From assembly GCA_028283025.1 (NCBI GenBank), contig JAPYNO010000043.1, forward strand, positions 1 to 48,756: a stretch of DNA of 48,756 nt. The letters are read 5' to 3'. The notes below the pieces were generated by a model that was not told the DNA's origin, made no database searches, and saw only the letters and a list, made by a program, of their open reading frames with translations. Shown in pieces: positions 42,040-48,756 of the stretch. Every line of letters begins with the position of its first letter. The first letter of the stretch is position 1. Source of the DNA: Pseudomonadales bacterium (lineage in GTDB: Bacteria; Pseudomonadota; Gammaproteobacteria; Pseudomonadales; Azotimanducaceae). A program made the position numbers and the translations under genes.

Positions 42040-43865
42040 CGCCGCTGACGCCTACGTTTCGAGCGCGGCGCCTTGGAGGCGCGATCATTCTCCGCTTTTC
42101 CCGCAGGCTTCATGCGTACCAGTTCCACCTTGCGCCGATCAACGTCCACCGATGCGATCACCACTTCAATGCGCCCGCCAAGGTCAAACCGCTCGCCGGT
42201 CGCCTTCCCGGTCAATTGGTGCGCACTCGCATTGAATTCAAACCAGTCAGCGCCAAGGGCGCTGATATGCAGCAGTCCTTCAACAAGCAGGCCATCGAGC
42301 AACACAAAGAGGCCAAATGATGTCACGCCAGTGATCGTGCCTTGAAAAGCATCGCCGATATGCCGATCAGCATAGTCGGCGAGATACCAAGCGCGCACAT
42401 CGCGCTCGCAGGCTTCCGCCTCACGCTCATGGAAAGAGCAATGCGCGCCGAGTTCTTCGAGCTTCGCGCGCCGAAACTCGGCCTCGCGAGCGATTCCAAG
42501 CTTGGCTTTGATGGCGCGGTGGACGGTCAAATCGGGATAGCGCCGGATCGGCGACGTGAAGTGCGCGTAGCGTTCAAGAGCAAGGCCGAAATGTCCTTGA
42601 TTGTTAGGGCTGTACACCGCCTGCTGCATGGCGCGCAGGACAACGGCTGATAAGAATTCCGGCGCTACGCGCTTGGCAAGGCGTCGAATGAGGGCCGCGA
42701 AATGCGCAAAATCAATCTCTTGCAGGCCCGCCCCAAGGACATTCAAGGTTTCAAGCAAGGCCTCACATTTGGCGCCCGATGGCGGCGGATGCACGCGAAA
42801 GAGGCATTCAAGCCCCGCCTCTTCGAGCAGCGTCGCGGCGCACACATTGGCGGCGATCATCGATTCCTCGATCATCTGATGCGCGATATTGCGTCTCATC
42901 GGACTGACATTCGTCACCACGCCTTGATCAAAGGTGAATTCAGCTTCGCTCGTTTCAAAATCGAGCGCGCCTCGCTTTTGACGTGCGTCAAGCCTTGCGA
43001 GGAAGCATTCGTGCAGGCACCTGAGCGAAGCCTTCACTGGCGCAGCCAAACCCTTGGCGATGCCTTGTTCGACGAAGCGACCAACCTGCGTGTAGGTGAG
43101 TCTCGCATGGGAACGCATGATGGCTTCAAAGAATGTGAAGTCTTCGATTTCGCCTTGGCGAGAGATGCGCATGTCAACCGCGAGCACCAAACGATCCCGA
43201 TGCGGCACGAGCGAGCATAGATCGTTCGAGAGCACCTTCGGCAGCATCGGCACCACATGGCGCGGCAGATACACCGACGTTGAACGCCGCTTTGCCTCCG
43301 CGTCAATGGCGCTGCCGGGCTTCACATAGCTGCTGACATCGGCAATCGCAACGAGCAGCCGCCAGCCGCTCGCTTGCCGCTCACAATAGACCGCATCGTC
43401 AAAGTCGCGCGCGGATTCACCGTCAATGGTGACGAGCGCTGTATCGCGCAGGTCGCGGTGTGTCTCTTTTTGCTGCACGCCTGTGCGTGAGAGCGCCTTG
43501 GCTTGGCTTTTCACGGCGGGTTTCCAGTCGCCGCTGATCTCATAGGCGCGCATCAACCCCTTTGCTGCGCGATCTGGATCGTCGCTCTTCGCAATCATCG
43601 ACAGCACCCGGCCACGCGGCACACCTGCCCCCTTGCCTCGCCTGTCGCCTAGTGCAGTCACTTCGACCACAACCCGGTCGCCAGCATCGTAGTCGCGCAA
43701 GACTTCAGCTACGAGCGCTACGCGCAGTGACTTGTCCGAGCGTTCGGATTCCAGCCACGCTGATGACGCGCCTTTGCGCCGCGCATTGTCGCGAACCAGG
43801 AAGCCGCAGAGCTGGTCGCCCACAGCCACGCGCGGCCTGTCGAAATCAGATTTCGATTTCTTCAT
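42036..43865 (-). CDS. rnr: RNase R/RNase II-family exoribonuclease, short form
   Basis: A 609-aa hydrolytic 3'-5' exoribonuclease. The RNB active site is IDGESARDFDDAVYCER near 160-176, and the C-terminal S1 domain begins FQGTITGVTSFGLFVLLDG, followed by a basic tail ending in KRRRQRR. It is about 200 residues shorter than Escherichia coli RNase R and lacks the N-terminal helix-turn-helix region, retaining one cold-shock-like domain. The start is taken at 43865 (GGAAG 8 nt upstream); 43880 is an alternative. The still longer open frame overlaps the divergent yggX gene. Confidence 0.88.
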   Translation of the reverse strand: MKKSKSDFDRPRVAVGDQLCGFLVRDNARRKGASSAWLESERSDKSLRVALVAEVLRDYDAGDRVVVEVTALGDRRGKGAGVPRGRVLSMIAKSDDPDRAAKGLMRAYEISGDWKPAVKSQAKALSRTGVQQKETHRDLRDTALVTIDGESARDFDDAVYCERQASGWRLLVAIADVSSYVKPGSAIDAEAKRRSTSVYLPRHVVPMLPKVLSNDLCSLVPHRDRLVLAVDMRISRQGEIEDFTFFEAIMRSHARLTYTQVGRFVEQGIAKGLAAPVKASLRCLHECFLARLDARQKRGALDFETSEAEFTFDQGVVTNVSPMRRNIAHQMIEESMIAANVCAATLLEEAGLECLFRVHPPPSGAKCEALLETLNVLGAGLQEIDFAHFAALIRRLAKRVAPEFLSAVVLRAMQQAVYSPNNQGHFGLALERYAHFTSPIRRYPDLTVHRAIKAKLGIAREAEFRRAKLEELGAHCSFHEREAEACERDVRAWYLADYADRHIGDAFQGTITGVTSFGLFVLLDGLLVEGLLHISALGADWFEFNASAHQLTGKATGERFDLGGRIEVVIASVDVDRRKVELVRMKPAGKAENDRASKAPRSKRRRQRR

Positions 43866-43928
43866 GAATTCGACTTCCATGAGGTCAAGACAGGTAGACT
43901 TGCTGTCTGAGAGTGAGTATTGAAATCC

Positions 43929-44207
43929 ATGGTGCGCACAGTCCTGTGTCGAAAGTATGGCCGCGAGCTTGAGGCGCTTGATACGCCGCCGATGCCCGGG
44001 CCGATCGGGGAGACACTCTACAACACAGTCTCGAAAGCGGCTTGGAATGCCTGGCTCAAGCACCAGACGACACTCATCAATGAAAAGTTCTTGAACTTGC
44101 GAGACGCATCGGCGAGAGCCTACCTGAGCGAACAGATGCAGCGTTTTTTCGACAATGAGGCGGTGGATGTCGCCGCAGGCTATGAAGCGCCAGAGAACAG
44201 CGATTAG
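43929..44207 (+). CDS. YggX-like Fe(II)-trafficking / oxidative damage protection protein
   Basis: A 92-aa small protein. VRTVLCRKYGRELEALDTPP is the conserved N-terminus with its cysteine, then GPIGETLYNTVSKAAWNAWL and TLINEKFLNLRDASAR, all matching the YggX family. It protects Fe-S clusters and may link to their repair. It is divergent from rnr. ATG at 43929 is preferred to an upstream TTG at 43920. Confidence 0.93.
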   Translation: MVRTVLCRKYGRELEALDTPPMPGPIGETLYNTVSKAAWNAWLKHQTTLINEKFLNLRDASARAYLSEQMQRFFDNEAVDVAAGYEAPENSD

Positions 44208-44266
44208 ACCACATCGTCTGATAGAATTGTCTCCCCGACGCGCACGCATAATACGCTAGCTTTCAA

Positions 44267-44342
44267 GGCCAGGTAGCTCAGTCGGTAGAGCAGTGGACTG
44301 AAAATCCTCGTGTCGGCAGTTCGATTCTGCCCCTGGCCACCA
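44267..44342 (+). tRNA. tRNA-Phe (GAA)
   Basis: 76 nt folding as a cloverleaf: acceptor GGCCAGG/CCTGGCC, D-arm GCTC...GAGC, anticodon loop CTGAAAA with anticodon GAA, T-arm GGCAG/CTGCC around TTCGATT, and encoded CCA. A CATAAT element lies 15 nt upstream. Confidence 0.97.
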
Positions 44343-45658
44343 TGCGATCACGCCGTACACCAACGATCAAACTCTCCGACCGCCCCGTCGTTGATGCCTG
44401 CGGCGCGGCTGCACTGATGAGCTATGCCGCCCTCGCATTTTTCTCAGAGCAGCTGCACACTGCCCCCAACCTGACCGGGTTCTTGGCGCTTATGATGTCG
44501 GCCTCGCTGCCGCTCGCGGTCGTCTTTGCGCGTTTCTTGAGCAGACCAGACGAGTTTCCCGTCGTGAGACTCTTGTGCTGGGCGCTTGCCTTTCGCGTCA
44601 GCGGACTTTGGGGCGTGCCCATCTTTGAAGACGACTGGTTTCGCTATTTGTGGGACGGCTATCGGTTTTTTGAAACTGGCTCACCCTACGGCTTCGCGCC
44701 AATGAGCGCATTCGCCGATGAATCAATACCAGATAAGTTTCAGCGCATTCTCGACCAGATCAACAATCCGCATCTGCCGACCATCTACGGCCCCACCACG
44801 CAATACGCCTTCCTTATCAGCTTTGCCACCGCGCCGGCGAGCCTCATGCCACTGAAAATACTGCTGATTGCGGTTGATCTGCTGCTGATAAGACTGCTCC
44901 TGTCCACCGCGCCAGCCGGATTCGTCGTGCTCTACGCCTGGTGTCCGCTGGTGATCAAGGAAATCGCGTTCAGCGCACACGCAGATGGCCTCGGTGTGTG
45001 CCTTGCGTTCGCCGCGCTATTGCTAAGCCGACGCGATCAATTCGTGACTGCGGGCATCTGCATCGGTCTCGCAGTCGGCGCCAAGGTCTTCGCCTTGTTA
45101 TTGCTCCCATTCGTGCTGATTCGAGCACCGCCAAGTGCTTGGTTCGGCTTCGCGGGCACGCTATTGCTCCTGTACCTGCCGTTCATCCTACAAGGCGGCA
45201 GCGACCTCTCATCGCTGATGGTGTTTGCCGAAACCTGGGAATTCAACGCCGCCTTGTATGCGCTCATGACACTGCTGATCGACCCGGTCATCGCCAGAGC
45301 ACTGCTCGCGGCAAGCTTGATCGCGGCACTCGCGTTCTATTGGTTTGTGTTTCGTCATCAATCAGCAGGCGCGCTCCCGCGCGGCGACCTGATCTTCGGC
45401 GGCCTGCTACTCGTCTCGCCGGTGATCAATCCATGGTATGCCTTGTGGCTGCTGCCATTCGCCGCCATCAGGCCGACCCGCTGGGCATGGACGCTCGCCA
45501 CCACGCTTCCGCTCGCCTACATCACAGGGCAGAACCTTGGCGGGCTTGCGGGCATGGAACCCTTTGCCCAGCCGTTGTGGGTGCGGCCCATGCAATTCGC
45601 GCCGGTGTTGCTCGCGCTTCTCATGGATTGGCGCGCGCATCAGCGACGACGAAAGTAA
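44342..45658 (+). CDS. Polytopic GT-C-type glycosyltransferase-like membrane protein
   Basis: A 438-aa protein with about ten to twelve hydrophobic helices. The first large loop carries GVPIFEDDWFRYLWDGYRF near 97-115, with an ED/DD acidic motif typical of GT-C enzymes that use polyprenyl-phosphate sugars, and SPYGFAP. The predicted start ATG uses the A of the tRNA CCA end, with no ribosome site; a later start at 44417 would cut into helix 1. It may act with the GT2 enzyme at 47005-47724, which could provide the lipid-linked sugar. The exact product is unknown. Confidence 0.75.
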   Translation: MRSRRTPTIKLSDRPVVDACGAAALMSYAALAFFSEQLHTAPNLTGFLALMMSASLPLAVVFARFLSRPDEFPVVRLLCWALAFRVSGLWGVPIFEDDWFRYLWDGYRFFETGSPYGFAPMSAFADESIPDKFQRILDQINNPHLPTIYGPTTQYAFLISFATAPASLMPLKILLIAVDLLLIRLLLSTAPAGFVVLYAWCPLVIKEIAFSAHADGLGVCLAFAALLLSRRDQFVTAGICIGLAVGAKVFALLLLPFVLIRAPPSAWFGFAGTLLLLYLPFILQGGSDLSSLMVFAETWEFNAALYALMTLLIDPVIARALLAASLIAALAFYWFVFRHQSAGALPRGDLIFGGLLLVSPVINPWYALWLLPFAAIRPTRWAWTLATTLPLAYITGQNLGGLAGMEPFAQPLWVRPMQFAPVLLALLMDWRAHQRRRK

Positions 45659-45734
45659 GAGTTTTGTACTATATGCACTGCGTGTTGTCTGATAGGCAAG
45701 ACCATCCACCATCACCACGAGGAAGAAGATTGAG

Positions 45735-46148
45735 ATGCTTGGGAGACGATTCGTTCTCGCACCGACACTTGCCATCGGCTTGACGGTTGTAACCGCTTCA
45801 GGACTCATCACTTCGGATGCGCAGGCTTCCGGCTCGGTTGGCGCTGGCTCGTCCGGCATCAACCTCTATGGTGCTTTGTACAACCAAGGCAAAACAGCGT
45901 TTTTCGGCAAGCTTGCTTGTGACGGCGGCGATTGCCCGATTCGCAAAGACGCCCTTGACCACGCACTTGCTATGAGCCTCATAGCAAGCCTCGCAAGCCG
46001 TGCAGAGGTCAAGTTTGAGAGCAACGAGACAGATGCCATTGTCAGCCGCCTGTGCCCAGGTGAAAACGCGAGCAATTGCGATGGCAAAATCGACGAGCAG
46101 CAAGCCGTTCAGTACTACCTCAGCCGCAGGTTTGGAGTTCGCCAATGA
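45735..46148 (+). CDS. Exported hypothetical protein
   Basis: A 137-aa protein with a signal peptide (MLGRRFVLAPTLAIGLTVVT to about 32, cleaved near DAQA). The mature part has three or four cysteines (ACDGGDCP, LCPG, NCDG) that could form disulfides and no CxxCH haem site. A GAGGAAGAAG ribosome site precedes it. Coupled to the beta-barrel gene by ATGA. Function not recognised. Confidence 0.7.
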   Translation: MLGRRFVLAPTLAIGLTVVTASGLITSDAQASGSVGAGSSGINLYGALYNQGKTAFFGKLACDGGDCPIRKDALDHALAMSLIASLASRAEVKFESNETDAIVSRLCPGENASNCDGKIDEQQAVQYYLSRRFGVRQ

Positions 46149-47005
46149 ACATCAAGTATCTTTTTGTCATCTCCTTCGGCGCCTTCGGCGCAGGCTTCGC
46201 AGCTGCTGATAGTTCGCCTTGGCTGCCGATTCCAAAATCAGGCACCCTCGGCCTGTCCTATGTGTCCGAGGATGCTGAAACCTTCTATCGAGGCGAAGAA
46301 AACCGCGACCTTCCCTTTGCTGGCCTTGAGCAACAATCCATCTACTTGAGTGCGAGTTACGGACTCATCGACCATATCGCGCTCGACCTACAGGCCGTAC
46401 ATGTCTCGGTCTCCGGCGATGCGCCCTCACCGCCCGGGCCGCCCGATGCGGACGGCTGGTCCGATGTCAGATTTGGCGCGACTTGGCGCTTTCTCGATGA
46501 GTATGCCAATCCGTCGGTGCCGAGCATGGCGCTACGCTTCGGCTATACATTCGCGGGCGACTATACCTCGACGCTGCCAACATCCGTTGGCGACGGCGCT
46601 GATGCCATCGAAGCGTCTTTCCTCCTTGGCAAGATCTTCGATAACCGCTTTGCGTTTTTAGCAGAGGTCGGCTACCGCAATCGTAGCGACGATGTGCCGA
46701 ATGAAATCTTCATCAATGCCAAGGCATTTGTGTTGGTGACCGAACGCTTGATACTGAACGCCCAGATGCATCAAACGAGAGCCTCGGGCAATTTGGACAT
46801 TGGCGGCCCGGGCTTCTCGCCTGCGCGATTCCCAGAAACAACCGAAGACATCGAGCGCTTCGGAATCGGTGCAGAATTGAACGCAACGCCAGCGCTTGGC
46901 CTCGGCCTTCACTGGTTCAAAGTGACGGACGGTCGCAACACCGCCGAATTCGACACCATCGCCGCCACCATCACTTACCACTTCGATTTGTTTGGGGCTG
47001 GTTAG
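46145..47005 (+). CDS. Outer membrane beta-barrel-like protein
   Basis: A 286-aa exported protein: signal peptide 1-20 (FVISFGAFGAGFAAA), then alternating strands with aromatic girdles (LGLSYVSEDAETFYRG; IYLSASYGLIDHIALDLQAV; MALRFGYTFAGDY), ending AATITYHFDLFGAG, so the final strand is followed by three residues. Perhaps a transporter or a MetA-pathway-of-phenol-type barrel; I cannot choose. It overlaps the preceding gene, and its TAG overlaps the next GTG start. Confidence 0.7.
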   Translation: MNIKYLFVISFGAFGAGFAAADSSPWLPIPKSGTLGLSYVSEDAETFYRGEENRDLPFAGLEQQSIYLSASYGLIDHIALDLQAVHVSVSGDAPSPPGPPDADGWSDVRFGATWRFLDEYANPSVPSMALRFGYTFAGDYTSTLPTSVGDGADAIEASFLLGKIFDNRFAFLAEVGYRNRSDDVPNEIFINAKAFVLVTERLILNAQMHQTRASGNLDIGGPGFSPARFPETTEDIERFGIGAELNATPALGLGLHWFKVTDGRNTAEFDTIAATITYHFDLFGAG

Positions 47006-47724
47006 TGTATGGAGGCATGACCATCGCAGTGGTCATTCCAGCGCTCAATGAAGAATTGTCAGTTGGCTCAGTGGTCGAGGAGCTACTCGCGCTTGAAAAC
47101 GCCGACGGCTCGCCAATTATCGATGATCTCGTGGTCTGCGACAACGGCTCGACCGATGCGACAGCGCATTGCGTGCTCGAAGCAGGTGGCCGTGTGGTGC
47201 ATGAAGGCACGCCTGGCTATGGCGCTGCTTGCCTCGCCGCTGTCGCTGCACTGAAACCGTCCGATGTCATCCTGTTCACCGATGCTGATCGTGCGTTCTA
47301 TGCGAGGCAGGCCTTGCGGCTACTCACAGGCATCGCCGCTGGCGCCGATCTCGTCATCGGTTCACGCACCCTTGGCAACATTGAGCGACAAGCGCTGACG
47401 ACGAGCCAGCGCTTCGGCAACTCGCTGGCGTGCCGCTTGATTCGCCTGTTCTGGGGCCAGAAGATGACCGATCTCGGACCCTATCGAGCCATCCGCAGGA
47501 CTGCCTATGAGCACATCAACATGCGTGACCGCGCCTACGGCTGGACTGTTGAGATGCAGGTGAAGGCGATTGCGCGCGGGTTGCAAGTGGTCGAGGTGCC
47601 CGTTGACACCCGAAGAAGAATGGGGAAATCCAAGATCAGCGGCACTGTTCGCGGCGTCATCGGTGCCGGGGTCGGCATTCTCGGCATGATTGCGAAACTT
47701 CGCTTCATGTCAACCAAGGAGTAA
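47005..47724 (+). CDS. Family 2 glycosyltransferase, dolichyl-phosphate mannose synthase-like
   Basis: A 239-aa GT-A enzyme. IAVVIPALNEE near the N-terminus, CDNGSTDAT near 51-59, the metal-binding FTDADRAFY near 92-100, then GSRTLGN. No long hydrophobic region except near the C-terminus (GVIGAGVGILGMIAKL), so it is probably a peripheral or single-anchor enzyme. It starts with GTG at 47005, or ATG at 47017 with GGAGG just before it. Confidence 0.9.
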   Translation: MYGGMTIAVVIPALNEELSVGSVVEELLALENADGSPIIDDLVVCDNGSTDATAHCVLEAGGRVVHEGTPGYGAACLAAVAALKPSDVILFTDADRAFYARQALRLLTGIAAGADLVIGSRTLGNIERQALTTSQRFGNSLACRLIRLFWGQKMTDLGPYRAIRRTAYEHINMRDRAYGWTVEMQVKAIARGLQVVEVPVDTRRRMGKSKISGTVRGVIGAGVGILGMIAKLRFMSTKE

Positions 47725-47728
47725 CGAA

Positions 47729-48583
47729 ATGCAACACAACAGCAGCATACCTGCCAACATTGGCGCGCTCTTACTGGTGCTCTCATTGGTGTTCAGCGCA
47801 ATGGCGAGCGGCCAAGATGCCGAGCTGATTCCAATGTGGGATGCAAGCGTTGAGAGCAATACGGCGCACATCGATCATAGCGCTTGGCAAGACATTCTCG
47901 ATGCGTATTTGATCACGGACCACCCTTCCGGCATCAATCGGTTCGATTATGCCTCCCTCAAGGCGAACCAAGCAGACCGCAAGAAGCTCGGCGGCTATCT
48001 CCAGAGCCTGTCTGAGATCGACCCGCGAAGCTACGCACGTGACGAGCAGATGGCGTATTGGATCAACCTCTACAACGCGCTCACCGTGTTCGTCATCGTG
48101 CCGAGATTTCCGGTCGATTCGATCAAGGACATCAAGAGTGGCCTCATTGATTTCGGCCCGTGGAATCTTGAGTTGTTCCCATTGCAGGGCGAGAAGCTCA
48201 CGCTCAACCAGATCGAACATGGCATCCTGCGCCCGATCTGGCAAGACCCGAGAATCCACTATGCCGTCAACTGCGCGAGTCTTGGCTGCCCCAACCTCGC
48301 GGCCAAAGCGTATCGATCAGAAAACCTAGAGGAGATGCTCGAAGCGGGCGCGCGCGACTACATCAACCACCCGCGCGGTGCGCAGGTTGTCGGCGATGAG
48401 CTGCTCATCTCTAGTATCTACGACTGGTTCAAGGCAGACTTCGGCAGCAGCGACAACATGGTGCTTGCGCACCTCGCCAAATACGCGAAGCCTGAACTCA
48501 AAGCAATGCTCGCCAAATTCGACGATTTCGACGACGACTATGATTGGCGCATCAACTCGCCTGAAACCAACTCGTCTGAGTAA
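47729..48583 (+). CDS. DUF547 exported protein
   Basis: A 284-aa protein with signal peptide 1-29 (LLLVLSLVFSAMASGQ). The DUF547 core is clear: YWINLYNALTVFVIV near 110-124, then NQIEHGILRP, and the cysteine-containing HYAVNCASLGCPNLAAKAY near 183-201. The fold is cysteine-protease/transglutaminase-like, but function is not established. AAGGAG ribosome site 7-8 nt before the ATG. Last gene of the envelope operon. Confidence 0.9.
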   Translation: MQHNSSIPANIGALLLVLSLVFSAMASGQDAELIPMWDASVESNTAHIDHSAWQDILDAYLITDHPSGINRFDYASLKANQADRKKLGGYLQSLSEIDPRSYARDEQMAYWINLYNALTVFVIVPRFPVDSIKDIKSGLIDFGPWNLELFPLQGEKLTLNQIEHGILRPIWQDPRIHYAVNCASLGCPNLAAKAYRSENLEEMLEAGARDYINHPRGAQVVGDELLISSIYDWFKADFGSSDNMVLAHLAKYAKPELKAMLAKFDDFDDDYDWRINSPETNSSE

Positions 48584-48679
48584 GTTTAGGCGTAGTCATT
48601 CAGTACGCTTAATGAAATGAGCTGCACAACGATCTAGGAAACAAAGGCTGGCGATGGGAAAAGCTTGTACAATGCTTCC

Positions 48680-48756
48680 ATGAGCGAAGCCATTGCATTT
48701 GACACGCACCGCTACGTCAAGCGTCTGATGGAAAGCGGTTTCAATGAACGGCAGGC
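48680..48756 (+). CDS. CCDC90/DUF1640-like coiled-coil protein, 5' end
   Basis: Only 25 codons are in the window. IAFDTHRYVKRLMESGFNER matches the start of small CCDC90/DUF1640 coiled-coil proteins (FDTxxxVxxLxxxGxxxxQA). A TACAAT -10-like element lies 6 nt before the ATG, too close for a normal leader if used. Partial at the window's end. Confidence 0.6.
   Translation, partial: MSEAIAFDTHRYVKRLMESGFNERQ

Noticed and set aside
42036-44249. RNase R start at 44249
   Set aside because: The extra 128 residues lack domain similarity, overlap the divergent yggX gene entirely, and have no ribosome site.
1-48756. CRISPR array or prophage
   Set aside because: No regularly spaced repeats and no phage structural, integrase or lysis genes were seen.

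Overview
The window looks like a chromosomal stretch of a gammaproteobacterium-like organism with fairly high GC. The support is gene content: tatC, dtd, rlmB, an RNase R-type gene, yggX and a tRNA-Phe with encoded CCA, plus PotFGHI/PuuAB-type polyamine genes and TonB-dependent uptake. I cannot name a genus. All family names come from motif recognition by eye; no searches were run.

Layout. 1-640: 3' part of tatC. 640-2440: a small accessory module (possible short RNA, a 165-aa hypothetical protein and a DUF3800-like protein), closed by a second, internally deleted copy of tatC. 2438-13247: an aromatic catabolic cluster resembling tfd/clc chlorocatechol operons. On the minus strand it has a carboxymuconolactone-decarboxylase-like gene, a LysR regulator, an intradiol dioxygenase (TfdC-like), dienelactone hydrolase, maleylacetate reductase and a fused 3-oxoacid CoA-transferase. 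On the plus strand it has a TfdB-like phenol monooxygenase, an OsmC-like gene and a TonB receptor broken by one in-frame stop. A 40-bp inverted repeat between the two halves carries the same promoter-like element found upstream of the dioxygenase gene. No chloromuconate cycloisomerase is present. 13384-20978: a tightly coupled operon of type III-like restriction subunit, PIN nuclease, DNA methyltransferase and AAA+ ATPase, with gene remnants at its right edge. 21269-24387: SDR, MFS transporter and secreted hydrolase, all coupled. 24390-26470: vapBC, remnants of a GcvT-like gene and of a hydrolase, and a methyltransferase lacking its catalytic motif. 26471-37566: a GcvT-like protein, two FAD oxidoreductases, a PuuA-like ligase, PotIHGF-like ABC transport genes and a divergent PuuB-like oxidase, probably a polyamine or related amine uptake and catabolism locus. 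37567-38365: a hicAB cassette between two 85-bp direct repeats. 38322-40805: a GST and a lone AAA+ ATPase. 40862-44342: housekeeping RNA and iron genes. 44342-48756: envelope-related genes (GT-C-like, secreted protein, beta-barrel, GT2, DUF547) and the start of a coiled-coil protein.

The main pattern is that three small toxin or defence cassettes each sit at a convergent gene junction and are each bounded by a direct duplication of gene 3'-end sequence, with no recombinase in view. The hicAB case is the cleanest: the repeat spans the puuB end and the GST end, as expected for a long target duplication or a tandem duplication into which the cassette was placed.
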